Of a DNA stretch of 34,642 bases, positions 8,684 to 17,596 are shown piece by piece. Made by a program: the position numbers and the translations under genes. Each line of letters begins with the position of its first letter. The stretch's first letter is position 1. Location of the stretch: the NCBI GenBank assembly GCA_016182105.1, contig JACOXZ010000002.1:1-34642 (forward strand). The letters are read 5' to 3'. This DNA comes from Candidatus Liptonbacteria bacterium. GTDB taxonomy: Bacteria > Patescibacteriota > Minisyncoccia > UBA6257 > 2-01-FULL-56-20. Under the pieces are notes generated by a model, which did no database searches, was not told where the DNA came from, and saw only the letters and a list, made by a program, of their open reading frames with translations.

Positions 8684-9047
8684 ATTGAATCTCCGCTTGC
8701 CCTCCGGCTGCCTCGAGTTTCTTTTTTATTTCCTCGGCTTCTTCTTTTTTCACGCCTTCCTTCACCATCTTTGGCGCGCCGTCAACTAAGTCTTTAGCTT
8801 CTTTGAGGCCGAGGGTTGTTACCTCACGGATGACTTTGATAACATTAATTTTCTTCTCTCCGCTCGCTTTAAGCATCACGTTAAAAGCGGTTTTCTCTTC
8901 AGCGACTACTCCCCCAGCTGACGCGGTAGCGACTGGCGCAGCAGCAGCTATGCCAAACTTTTCCTCGAGGGCTTTAACCAGCTCCGAAAGTTCTAAGGCT
9001 GTAAGAGATTCTATTTTTGTGATTATATCGTGAAATTTTTCTGACAT
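8682..9047 (-). CDS. rplL: 50S ribosomal protein L7/L12
   Basis: [67 protein letters not shown]. Confidence 0.97.
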   Translation of the reverse strand: MSEKFHDIITKIESLTALELSELVKALEEKFGIAAAAPVATASAGGVVAEEKTAFNVMLKASGEKKINVIKVIREVTTLGLKEAKDLVDGAPKMVKEGVKKEEAEEIKKKLEAAGGQAEIQ

Positions 9048-9069
9048 ATCTATAAAATACTAACGACCT

Positions 9070-9579
9070 TTATCCTGAGTTTATCGAATGGGTCTTGGCT
9101 TTTTGGTCCATTAGATAAAGCAGTGACTTTATCGGTGCGGCTATCATCCCCAAAAGCTGGGATAAAAGAACCTCGCGAGACGGCAGTTGCCCAATCGTGA
9201 GGATCTTCACGGGTTCGATAATAGATTTGCTTTTGATGTCATAACCGCCCAAAATTTTCTCTTTTTCAAGGTTTAATTCTTTAAAAAATTTGAAAATAGG
9301 CGCGCCTATCTCTTCAATCCCAGCCGAAGAAAAAATCGTCCCCATAGAAACCTTGAATTTCCGAACATCAAAATCAATGCCCTTTTCTTTTAGAAGGATG
9401 TTAAGCAGACGCTTTTTGATTACTAGGAATTGGGCGCCCAACTTTTTGAGTTCGCTCCGCAGACGGCGAATATCTTCGTTTTTCACATTATTAAAATCGG
9501 TAAAAACCAAAAGCTGGCTCTTATCGAATAGCTCTTTGCCTTTCTTCAACTCCTCTTGTTTCTGTGACTTACTCTTCAT
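9070..9579 (-). CDS. rplJ: 50S ribosomal protein L10
   Basis: LLVFTDFNNVKNEDIRRLRSELKKLGAQFLVIKKRLL; immediately upstream of rplL. Start MKSKSQ preferred over the ORF-track start. Confidence 0.93.
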   Translation of the reverse strand: MKSKSQKQEELKKGKELFDKSQLLVFTDFNNVKNEDIRRLRSELKKLGAQFLVIKKRLLNILLKEKGIDFDVRKFKVSMGTIFSSAGIEEIGAPIFKFFKELNLEKEKILGGYDIKSKSIIEPVKILTIGQLPSREVLLSQLLGMIAAPIKSLLYLMDQKAKTHSINSG

Positions 9580-9591
9580 AATAAACAAAAA

Positions 9592-9673
9592 CGCGCCATT
9601 CCGAGGCGCAGAAAAAAGGATAAATCCCCTTTCCTCGGCGGGTCTTATGGTCGCCCGCTGTCTTCGGAACTTA
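9592..9673 (-). promoter_or_regulatory. Ribosomal protein L10 leader (autoregulatory RNA)
   Basis: Minus strand CCGAAGACAGCGGGCGACCATAAGACCCGCCGAGGAAAGGGG... shows the AGACAGCGGG / CCCGCCGAGGAA core typical of L10 leaders, directly upstream of rplJ. Confidence 0.85.
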
Positions 9674-9678
9674 TCGTG

Positions 9679-9706
9679 AGTATAGCAAACGTGAAACTTA
9701 TGTCAA
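9679..9706 (-). promoter_or_regulatory. Sigma70-like promoter of rplJL
   Basis: Minus strand TTGACA (9706-9701), 16-nt spacer, TATACT (9684-9679). Confidence 0.8.
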
Positions 9707-9771
9707 GAACCTTGCCTGCCTGCAGGCATGGCTTTTTTAGACATAAGATAAGTTTATCAAAATAGTAGATG

Positions 9772-9843
9772 CGGGGGCACTAGGAGTCGAACCTAGATCC
9801 TTCCTTTTGGAGAGGAATGTTTTGCCGTTGAAACTATGCCCCC
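9772..9843 (-). tRNA. tRNA-Trp(CCA)
   Basis: GGGGGCATAGTTTCAACGGCAAAACATTCCTCTCCAAAAGGAAGGATCTAGGTTCGACTCCTAGTGCCCCCG; anticodon loop CTCCAAA. Confidence 0.93.
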
Positions 9844-9887
9844 ATGGCCTTCCAGTATACTCTCACTGTTTCTTTTATCCAACACTT

Positions 9888-9917
9888 ACATTATAACAGA
9901 TTAATCTGTTATAATGT
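9888..9917. promoter_or_regulatory. 30-nt perfect palindrome overlapping the -10 of the PaaX-like gene (candidate operator)
   Basis: ACATTATAACAGATTAATCTGTTATAATGT. Confidence 0.8.
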
Positions 9918-9922
9918 CAGAA

Positions 9923-10495
9923 ATGGCAAGAGGGTACGTACGGAGAAAAAACCTGACTAAGGATACACTACTAGGGATCGCGACGGTTGGCGTGCTTTTA
10001 CTAACCGGTGCCGGCGGACATCCCGCCCTAAGTCGCGCCCTCTTAAGTTATTTTAAAGATAAAGTAAAAGCCGCTCGGTGGGCACGCGCACGGAAGATAC
10101 GAGAATTAGAGAAACGAAAGTTGATCAGTATACAAGAAAATGATGATGATGCGATTCGCATCGAGCTTACACACCGCGGTAAGCGAGTTGTGAGACAATA
10201 TCATCTCGACAACCTAAAACTTAAAGTCCCCAGCAAGTGGAACGGCTACTGGCATTTGGCTATTTACGATATTCCTTCTTCGAAACGCAGGGCGAGTGAC
10301 GCCCTTAGACAAAAACTGCGCGACATGGGCCTCTTCCAATTACAAAAAAGCGTATGGGTTGCACCGTATCCATTCCTAGAAGAACTCGAATTCCTCACTG
10401 TCCTCTTCGAGATAGAGCTTAATAAACACATCTACTACTTCCGTAGCCGCGAACTTCCTCGCGAAAAGGAAATTCGCCGATTCTTCTTTGCCTAA
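9923..10495 (+). CDS. PaaX-like transcriptional regulator (winged helix plus Cas2-like middle domain)
   Basis: MARGYVRRKNLTKDTLLGIATVGVLLL...KRKLISIQENDDDAIRIELTHRGKRVV; KWNGYWHLAIYDIPSSKRRASDALRQKLRDMGLFQLQKSVWVAPYPF. ORF track starts at 9914, but TATAAT overlaps that ATG. Confidence 0.85.
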   Translation: MARGYVRRKNLTKDTLLGIATVGVLLLTGAGGHPALSRALLSYFKDKVKAARWARARKIRELEKRKLISIQENDDDAIRIELTHRGKRVVRQYHLDNLKLKVPSKWNGYWHLAIYDIPSSKRRASDALRQKLRDMGLFQLQKSVWVAPYPFLEELEFLTVLFEIELNKHIYYFRSRELPREKEIRRFFFA

Positions 10496-10519
10496 AAAGA
10501 AAATTTATCTACCGCCCCA

Positions 10520-10741
10520 CTAAAACTCACTATCATTATAAAAGATTAATCTTTTATAATGATAGAATCCCGTAATTTTGACTTCTTTATGTACGGTGTG
10601 CTTCCTGCACCACTTGCAATATTTCTTCAACTCAATTTTCCGCTCCACTTTTTTCTTGTTTTTGTGGGTGTAGTAATTCCGCCGCGCGCAGACAGAACAT
10701 TTCAATCCTATTAAATTTTCTGAACGCTTAACTTTAGCCAT
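10520..10741 (-). CDS. rpmG: 50S ribosomal protein L33 with unusual C-terminal extension
   Basis: MAKVKRSENLIGLKCSVCARRNYYTHKNKKKVERKIELKKYCKWCRKHTVHKEVKI...; starts inside the ORF-track frame. Confidence 0.9.
   Translation of the reverse strand: MAKVKRSENLIGLKCSVCARRNYYTHKNKKKVERKIELKKYCKWCRKHTVHKEVKITGFYHYKRLIFYNDSEF
10530..10565. promoter_or_regulatory. 36-nt perfect palindrome, related to 9888-9917
   Basis: CTATCATTATAAAAGATTAATCTTTTATAATGATAG; core CATTATAA(A/C)AGATTAATCT(T/G)TTATAATG is shared with the first palindrome. Confidence 0.8.
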
Positions 10742-10928
10742 GCATGTAAGGTTAGATGGTACCGCAGGTAAAATCAATCTGCAAGATGTCTCGAAAACCG
10801 AAGTCGTCCTGGCGAGAAAAATACTCAAACTCTAACTTGACAAATCAACTTATCCTCTAGATGATAAAGCCAGCAACCTGATATCTTAAACACTCGGTTT
10901 CTACACCGTGAGAAAGGAGGGATTGGTT

Positions 10929-11705
10929 ATGCAAGAACGGTTGCCTGCGCCCTACGTATTTACCCGAGCTGAACGGCCTCTCTTTGCCGAGGTCTATTTC
11001 CCGAAGAAGATCGTTTATCAAGGCACTATCTTTAAAGCTTTGGAGGAAGGACTTCAGGAAGAAGTAGTGAAGGAGTATCTGAGGGAAAACGTGGTGAGCT
11101 TGATGGAAGAACTCAAGGGGTATCCGGACATCTTGAACCCGCGCCAACTTGAAGAAGCGTCCCGCAAGCAGCCACAATCTGTTTCACTCGAAGACGCCTT
11201 GGAGCGGATCGAGATGTATCAATCCCGGTTCCAAGGCTGGTCAATGTACGAAGTGGACGGCATATTCCTCGAAGCCGGCCATATTGACGAGGAGCGTACG
11301 CAGGTGATTCGGCTTATGTTCCGCTTTGATAGCTCACTTTCTGCCTTAGCCGATGAGGCGGGGTGCGGCGATGCCCTGCGCATCATTCATCTCTGGTTTA
11401 TGGACCACCGGTTCTACCGGCTTTGGGAGCAGAAGCCGTGGGATGCGGCCGAGAAGAAGCGGCTCTTAGATTCCCGCTCGCCGTGGCCCGCCCGCAAACG
11501 GAAGTTTGTGGAGAAGCACTTTGAAGCGGCAATCAGGGAATCCGTGAAGTGGCTTGACGACTGCGCGCTTTTCACTTATGGCTACCTCGTGCGGAACTTC
11601 TGGGAGATTGTCCTTGAAAGAGGGCGGCGCGAGGATGAAATCTGGGTTACCAGTCTTTTCGGCTTGAACCTCAATGTCGTGAAGCGGCTCACGCCGTCTT
11701 TATAA
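10929..11705 (+). CDS. Hypothetical protein, no recognised family
   Basis: Long ORF with AAAGGAGGG upstream of ATG 10929; followed by 11721 ORF and a terminator. Confidence 0.75.
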   Translation: MQERLPAPYVFTRAERPLFAEVYFPKKIVYQGTIFKALEEGLQEEVVKEYLRENVVSLMEELKGYPDILNPRQLEEASRKQPQSVSLEDALERIEMYQSRFQGWSMYEVDGIFLEAGHIDEERTQVIRLMFRFDSSLSALADEAGCGDALRIIHLWFMDHRFYRLWEQKPWDAAEKKRLLDSRSPWPARKRKFVEKHFEAAIRESVKWLDDCALFTYGYLVRNFWEIVLERGRREDEIWVTSLFGLNLNVVKRLTPSL

Positions 11706-11720
11706 GAAAAGGAGAGAACA

Positions 11721-12047
11721 ATGTCACGAAAAAAGACAAAGCAGCCTGAACTACTCCAGAAGTCAGTGCTCTCCGAAGAGAGCCAGCTACTTCTCGAGGA
11801 AATCTTCGCCTTTTTCTATAACCGTAAGGAAGCGAGGCAAGATCCGGATATCTGCCTTGAGGCGATGCTCACACAGATCCACAAGGATCTTGTGTTGGGA
11901 AACCCGATCTCGGCAATGTTGCAGCTCACGCTTGATAAAGCTTGCACTGAAGGAGCGCCTGTATTGTTTAGACAATGGAAGAAGACCGGCGAGTATGGCC
12001 GCTTCGAGATGAGGAGGGTGAGTGAGAAAAAGGCGCAAACGGGATAG
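11721..12047 (+). CDS. Hypothetical protein, no recognised family
   Basis: ORF with AAAGGAGAG upstream; same operon as the preceding ORF. Confidence 0.7.
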   Translation: MSRKKTKQPELLQKSVLSEESQLLLEEIFAFFYNRKEARQDPDICLEAMLTQIHKDLVLGNPISAMLQLTLDKACTEGAPVLFRQWKKTGEYGRFEMRRVSEKKAQTG

Positions 12048-12081
12048 AACCTTTTTGTGCCGAGTGAACGCTATAAATAAA

Positions 12082-12110
12082 AGCCCAATCGCACGATTGG
12101 GCTTTTTTAT
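12082..12110 (+). terminator. Intrinsic terminator of the orphan operon
   Basis: AGCCCAATC GCAC GATTGGGCT TTTTT. Confidence 0.9.
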
Positions 12111-12147
12111 TTAATTAAAAACAATAAATCGAAAAGTTTAATTGTTG

Positions 12148-12219
12148 AGCCAGCGGGGAGAATCGAACTCCCGACTTCAAACTTACCAAGTTTGCGTTCT
12201 GCCACTGAACTACGCTGGC
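12148..12219 (-). tRNA. tRNA-Thr(GGT)
   Basis: GCCAGCGTAGTTCAGTGGCAGAACGCAAACTTGGTAAGTTTGAAGTCGGGAGTTCGATTCTCCCCGCTGGCT. Confidence 0.92.
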
Positions 12220-12235
12220 TTCTTTTTATTTCCGG

Positions 12236-12307
12236 AGCCGGAGAGAGGAGTCGAACCCCCAACCTTCACTTTACAAAAGTGCTGCTCTGCCATTGAGCTA
12301 CTCCGGC
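12236..12307 (-). tRNA. tRNA-Thr(TGT)
   Basis: GCCGGAGTAGCTCAATGGCAGAGCAGCACTTTTGTAAAGTGAAGGTTGGGGGTTCGACTCCTCTCTCCGGCT. Confidence 0.92.
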
Positions 12308-12417
12308 ATTAGTATTTCCGCTAATCAATAGTAGCAAAAACCTAAAAAATTTGCCAAGTTCTTAAAAATGTTTCGAAACCCTCTTTTTTGTGGACAGAAA
12401 AGAGTTATAATTTTTAG

Positions 12418-15400
12418 GTGACCAAGTTTGTCCATCTCCACACACACAGCCACTACTCCCTGCTTGACGGCCTCGCTAAAATTGACGAACTTGTGACGCT
12501 CGCTAAAGAATTAGGAATGAATTCTTTAGCGTTAACTGATCACGGCGTCCTCTACGGCGCCGTGGAGTTTTTTAAGAAGTCGAAAGCGGCCGGCATAAAA
12601 CCAATTTTAGGAGTCGAGGCTTATGTGGCGCCGAAGAGCCGGATCTCGCGAGACCCCGGCGAGCGATATTTTCATCTTGTTCTTCTCGTTAAAGATAAAC
12701 TTGGCTGGCAGAACTTAATCAAGCTTGTTACAAAAGCTCATCTCGAGGGCTTTTACTACAAACCAAGAGTGGACAAAGAACTTCTCCGTGAATATCATGA
12801 GGGACTAATAGGTCTTTCGGCATGCATGACTGGCGAAGTGAACCGCTTGCTTCTTGAAAACAAATTTGAAGAATCAAAAAAGACGGCTCTCGAGTATCAA
12901 GAAATTTTCGGAAAGGGAAATTTTTATCTTGAGCTCGGCGACCACCCAAATGTACCTGAGTCGGTAAAACTTCGCGGCGCAGTCATAAAACTTTCGCATG
13001 AAACCGGGATCCCGCTTGTCGCGACCCAAGATATCCATTACGTGAAACCTGAAGACGCAGAGTTCCATGACATTCTCCTCGCGGTCCAGACCGGGAGCCG
13101 CCTTTCGGACGACGACCGGCTCACGCTCAAAGCCGACGATTTCTCTATGACTTCGCCCGAGCAAATGGCCGAGAAGTTTAAAGATGTTCCAGAGGCGACT
13201 CTGAATACAGCGAAGATCGCTGAACGATGCAACTTAGAACTCGAACTCGGCAAGGTCAGACTCCCCCATTTCCCAAAGCCGGATAGTAAAACTTCGAATC
13301 AATATCTCGAGGATTTAGTCCGTGAGCGAATCGCGAATCGTTTTCCGGGAAAGGCGCTCACTCCCGAGGTTGAGACGCGGGCAGCCTACGAACTCGGTAT
13401 AATCGAGAAAACCGGTTTTGCCGACTACTTCCTGATTGTCGAGGATTTAGTGAGTTGGGCAAAAAATCACGGCATCGCTGTCGGGCCAGGCCGGGGTTCA
13501 GCCGCCGGCAGTATTATCTCTTACATTTTGGGGATCACTGATGTAAATCCTCTTAAGTACGGCCTGCTTTTTGAAAGGTTCCTGAATCCCGAAAGAATCC
13601 AGATGCCGGATGTGGATATTGATTTTGCGGACACGAGACGCGATGAAGTGGTGGCATATCTCAGAGAAAAATACGGCGAAGACCGGGTGGCCCAGATCAT
13701 TACTTTTGGAACCATGGCTGCGCGCGCCGCAATTAGGGACGCTGGCCGCTCAATGGGCTTGAGCTACGGCTTCTGCGACCGTTTGGCAAAACTCATCCCC
13801 TTCAACCTAAAACTCGAAGAGGCAGTCCAAAAAGTGCCGGAACTTAAGGAACTTTATGACAATAACGCTGATGCCAAAAAGATCCTCGATGCTGCCAAGC
13901 GCTTGGAAGGGGTTGCTCGACATGCCTCGGTTCATGCCTGCGGCACGGTTATCTCCAAGGAGCCGCTCGTAAATTACGTCCCTCTTCAATTCGCGCCCCA
14001 AGACAAATTCAATATCATCACCCAGTTTGAGATGCATTCCATCGAGGATCTCGGCCTCTTAAAAATCGACCTTTTGGGCCTTAAGAACCTCACCATTATC
14101 GAGGAAACCGTCCGATTGATTAAGGAATTGAAAGGTGAGGAGTTAAAAATTTCAGAACTGCCGCTTAATGACAAAAAAACTTTTGAGCTCCTGCGCCGGG
14201 TGGACACAACCGGCGTCTTCCAACTTGAAGGAAGCGGCATGCGGCGCTATCTCAAAGAATTGAGGCCGACCGAGCTTGAAGATATTGTGGCCATGATCTC
14301 GCTCTATCGGCCGGGGACGCTTGATGCCGGCATGGTGCCGCGCTACATCGCGCGAAAAAACGGCAAGGAAAAAGTCTCCTACCTTCACCCGCGGCTCGAA
14401 CCGATTTTGAAAAACACCTACGGCATCGGACTCTACCAGGAGCAGATGATGCAGATTGCGAGAGACCTCGCTGGCCTCACACTCCCTGAAGCCGACGTTC
14501 TCCGAAAAGCCATTGGCAAGAAAATAAAATCGCTTTTGAATGAACAAAAAGAAAAAGTTATGAAAGGGCTTCTTAAAAACGGCATTGAACCGAGGACCGC
14601 CGAAGCGATTTGGGAACTTTTCCCGCCCTTTGCCCGCTACGGCTTCAACAAAAGCCACGCTGTCTGCTACGCGCTTATAGGCTATCAAACCGCATACTTG
14701 AAGGCCCACTACCCGCGAGAGTTTATGGCCAGTCTCTTGAATTCTGAATTAAATGATATTGAGCGAATTGCATTCCTCGTTTCCGAATCGCGGCAGGCAG
14801 GAATTGAGATACTTTCGCCTGACATCAACAAAAGCTCTGTTAACTTCACGCCAGAGGGAGAAAAAATCCGCTTCGGACTGCTGGCCATCAAAAACGTCGG
14901 CGAACAGATTGCGAGAACCATTATTGATGAGCGTCTCCGCCGAGGACCTTTCAACGACTTCACTGATTTCCTATCGCGGATACAGCACAAAGATCTAAAC
15001 AAAAAATCACTGGAGAGCTTAATCAAGACCGGCTGCTTTGATTCTTTGGGGATTGATCGGCGGCAAGCCTTGGAGAACCTCGAGGAGATTCTGCGCTTCA
15101 GCACTTTAGTCAAAAAACAGAACGGAATGAATCACTCGCTCTTCGGACCTGCGAATCACGGCGCGAGTTTGAAATTAAAGCCAGCACCTAAGACCACGGA
15201 GCAAGAAAAACTGGCCTGGGAAAAAGAACTGCTTGGTTTTTACCTCTCCGGCCACCCGCTTACCAACCTCGAAGAAAAGATTAAAAAATCACAGGCGCAG
15301 TCAATTAAAGACGTAAAAGGAGTCAGAAACGAAAAACTCATTGTGAGGATCGCTGGACTTGTGTCAAAAATCCAGAAAATTCTTACCAAAAACGGTGAAC

Positions 15401-15588
15401 CGATGATTTTCGCTCAGATCGAGGATTTCTCGCCACAGCCGCTTGAGGTCGTGGTTTTTAACAGCACACTTACGAAAACAATGAATGTCTGGCAGGAAAA
15501 TAAAGCAGTTTTGATTCAGGGCCGCATGTCCTGGCGGAACGGCGAGCCCAAGCTTATTTGCGAGCAGGCGGTGGAGCTTACGGCCTAG
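12418..15588 (+). CDS. dnaE: DNA polymerase III subunit alpha
   Basis: PHP domain HLHTHSHYSLLDGL...LTDHG; GPGRGSAAGSIISYILGITDVNPL; PDVDIDFADTRRDEV; GTG start. Confidence 0.97.
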   Translation: MTKFVHLHTHSHYSLLDGLAKIDELVTLAKELGMNSLALTDHGVLYGAVEFFKKSKAAGIKPILGVEAYVAPKSRISRDPGERYFHLVLLVKDKLGWQNLIKLVTKAHLEGFYYKPRVDKELLREYHEGLIGLSACMTGEVNRLLLENKFEESKKTALEYQEIFGKGNFYLELGDHPNVPESVKLRGAVIKLSHETGIPLVATQDIHYVKPEDAEFHDILLAVQTGSRLSDDDRLTLKADDFSMTSPEQMAEKFKDVPEATLNTAKIAERCNLELELGKVRLPHFPKPDSKTSNQYLEDLVRERIANRFPGKALTPEVETRAAYELGIIEKTGFADYFLIVEDLVSWAKNHGIAVGPGRGSAAGSIISYILGITDVNPLKYGLLFERFLNPERIQMPDVDIDFADTRRDEVVAYLREKYGEDRVAQIITFGTMAARAAIRDAGRSMGLSYGFCDRLAKLIPFNLKLEEAVQKVPELKELYDNNADAKKILDAAKRLEGVARHASVHACGTVISKEPLVNYVPLQFAPQDKFNIITQFEMHSIEDLGLLKIDLLGLKNLTIIEETVRLIKELKGEELKISELPLNDKKTFELLRRVDTTGVFQLEGSGMRRYLKELRPTELEDIVAMISLYRPGTLDAGMVPRYIARKNGKEKVSYLHPRLEPILKNTYGIGLYQEQMMQIARDLAGLTLPEADVLRKAIGKKIKSLLNEQKEKVMKGLLKNGIEPRTAEAIWELFPPFARYGFNKSHAVCYALIGYQTAYLKAHYPREFMASLLNSELNDIERIAFLVSESRQAGIEILSPDINKSSVNFTPEGEKIRFGLLAIKNVGEQIARTIIDERLRRGPFNDFTDFLSRIQHKDLNKKSLESLIKTGCFDSLGIDRRQALENLEEILRFSTLVKKQNGMNHSLFGPANHGASLKLKPAPKTTEQEKLAWEKELLGFYLSGHPLTNLEEKIKKSQAQSIKDVKGVRNEKLIVRIAGLVSKIQKILTKNGEPMIFAQIEDFSPQPLEVVVFNSTLTKTMNVWQENKAVLIQGRMSWRNGEPKLICEQAVELTA

Positions 15589-17035
15589 CCTCTTTCTTCC
15601 GCATCAACGGAAAAATCACCGTTTCCCTTACTGGTTTATTCATGAGCACTGCAAATAACCGCTCGGAGACGCCAAAGCCGGCCGCGGGCGGCATCCCGTA
15701 TTCCAATGCCTCGAGGAAATCTCGGTCGAGCTGTTGTGCTTCCTTGTCCCCCGCCGCGCGAAGCTTCATCTGCTCTTCGAAGCGCACGCGCTGATCCTGT
15801 GGGTCGTTTAGTTCCGTAAATCCTTTCCCCAATTCCGTGCCGCAGGCCATTACCTGAACTCGCTCAACGCGCCGTGGATCTTTCCTGTGCCGTTTCGCAA
15901 GCGGCTCCACTTCAACCGGCGGGTCGAGCAAAAACACGGGCTCTATCAACTTCGGCCGCACGGTCTTTTTGAAAATGAGATCTATGAGTCGTCCCTTGCC
16001 AGCATATTTCTCTGGTTCAAGCTTTAATCCCCTCGCCTTTTTTATCAAATCCTCGTGCGAAGCAGAGAGTGGGTCCATACCCGTCGCTTTCTTGAACGCC
16101 TCGACATAATCAACTTTGCCCCATTTTTTGCCCCAGTTAATCTTTTCACTCTCCCAACTAGTCACTAGTCCACCAGTGGTTTTCTTAACTACTTCCTTAT
16201 ACATCGCCTCGAGGAGCTTCATTAAGTCGTTGTAGTCGTGGTGCGCCCAGTAGAACTCGAGCTGGGTGTAGTCCTGGAGGTGCTCCTTATCAATCCCCTC
16301 GTTTCTAAAAATCCGGCCGATCTCGAACACTTTCTCGTAGCCGCCCACCAAAAGTTTCTTAAGCGGGAGTTCGAGCGAAATGCGCAAGTAAAAATCCTCG
16401 TCGAGCGCATTCATGTGCGTCTTGAAGGGCTCGGCCTCTGCCCCGCCAGGCGTCGCCTCAAGCACCGGCGCCTCGACTTCGAGGAATCCTTCTTTCTTTA
16501 GGTAGTTCCGGAATGTTTCCCAGAAGAGATCTTTCTTTCTAAAAACCTCCCGCAGTTCGGGATTCAAAAGAAGATCTAGGTAGCGCTTCCTTAGGCGCGT
16601 CTCGGTTTCCTCAAGCCCATACCACTCGGTTGGGAGCGGCCGCACGCTCTTTGCGACCATCCCAATCTCCCGCACGTCAATGCTCTCCTCGCCCCGCTTC
16701 GTCTTAAAGAGCGGCCCCGTGACGGAAACAAAATCACCGCGGTCGAGATTCTTTTTCCACACATCAAACTTCGCAGTCGTGTCATACTTGCAAACCGCCT
16801 GAATAGAGCCGCTTTCATCTTTGATGTCCAAAAAGGCGACATTCCCCTGGTCGCGGACGCTCCACACGCGCCCGACAAGCGAAAGCTTTTTCCCCGATTT
16901 CGCGAGCTTAGTAAAATCCTTCCGCGCCTCGCCGATCTCATGTGTACGCTTCACCGCCCACGGATACGGATCCACCCCCACGGCTTTTAACGCTTCGAGC
17001 TTCTTTAATCGCTCTCTAATCAGATCATCCAACAT
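15578..17035 (-). CDS. lysS: Lysine--tRNA ligase (class II)
   Basis: VGRVWSVRDQGNVAFLDIKDESGSIQ, RNEGIDKEHLQDYTQLEFYWAHHDYNDLM, GFGVSERLFAVLMN. Confidence 0.95.
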   Translation of the reverse strand: MLDDLIRERLKKLEALKAVGVDPYPWAVKRTHEIGEARKDFTKLAKSGKKLSLVGRVWSVRDQGNVAFLDIKDESGSIQAVCKYDTTAKFDVWKKNLDRGDFVSVTGPLFKTKRGEESIDVREIGMVAKSVRPLPTEWYGLEETETRLRKRYLDLLLNPELREVFRKKDLFWETFRNYLKKEGFLEVEAPVLEATPGGAEAEPFKTHMNALDEDFYLRISLELPLKKLLVGGYEKVFEIGRIFRNEGIDKEHLQDYTQLEFYWAHHDYNDLMKLLEAMYKEVVKKTTGGLVTSWESEKINWGKKWGKVDYVEAFKKATGMDPLSASHEDLIKKARGLKLEPEKYAGKGRLIDLIFKKTVRPKLIEPVFLLDPPVEVEPLAKRHRKDPRRVERVQVMACGTELGKGFTELNDPQDQRVRFEEQMKLRAAGDKEAQQLDRDFLEALEYGMPPAAGFGVSERLFAVLMNKPVRETVIFPLMRKKEARP

Positions 17036-17074
17036 ACTCTATTATTCTAACACTACGAGGAGCGCAAATCTGAG

Positions 17075-17533
17075 CTACTCGATATTAGTAATTTGACAGG
17101 TAACTTTGCCGGCTGGGGTAGAAACGATCACGCTCTCTCCTATTTTATGATTTAAAAAAGCCCTTCCTAAGGGCGACTCATTTGAGATTTTCCCTTCTTT
17201 TGGGCTTGCTTCGTCAGAACCTACAATCGTGTACTTGAAAACCTGATCGCCTTTTTTAATAGTGACCGTGCAACCAACCTCGACTTCGCTTGAGCCTGAA
17301 GGCTTTTTGATGATAACCGCTTTCTTCAAAATATCTTCGAGCTCAAAGATCCGATTCTCGAGCCAACTCTGTTCTTCTCTCGCCTCAAGATACTCTGAAT
17401 TCTCGGTAAGATCCCCATATTCCTTAGCCTGCTTTAAACGTTCCGCCACTTCCAGCCGTTTCTTGCTCCGCAGTTCCTGAAGCTCCTTCTTTAATTCCTC
17501 AAATCGCTCTTTAGATAGATAATGTTCGTCCAT
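17075..17533 (-). CDS. greA: Transcription elongation factor GreA
   Basis: LSKERFEELKKELQELRSKKRLEVAERLKQAKEYGDLTENSEYLEAREEQ; SPLGRAFLNHKIGESV. Confidence 0.96.
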   Translation of the reverse strand: MDEHYLSKERFEELKKELQELRSKKRLEVAERLKQAKEYGDLTENSEYLEAREEQSWLENRIFELEDILKKAVIIKKPSGSSEVEVGCTVTIKKGDQVFKYTIVGSDEASPKEGKISNESPLGRAFLNHKIGESVIVSTPAGKVTCQITNIE

Positions 17534-17596
17534 GTATTTACACTATTCTGGTTTAGAAGATTATATCAAAATAGTGAAAAAGCTCAATTAAAATGC

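Noticed and set aside
9290-9679. 129-aa plus-strand ORF antisense to L10
   Set aside because: Covers L10 and its leader RNA on the opposite strand; no independent coding evidence.
9910-9916. ATG at 9914 as start of the PaaX-like gene
   Set aside because: It overlaps the TATAAT of the apparent promoter; the in-frame ATG at 9923 sits at the expected transcription start.
10857-11177. 106-aa minus-strand ORF opposite the orphan gene
   Set aside because: The plus-strand ORF is longer and has a canonical SD; the antisense frame has none.
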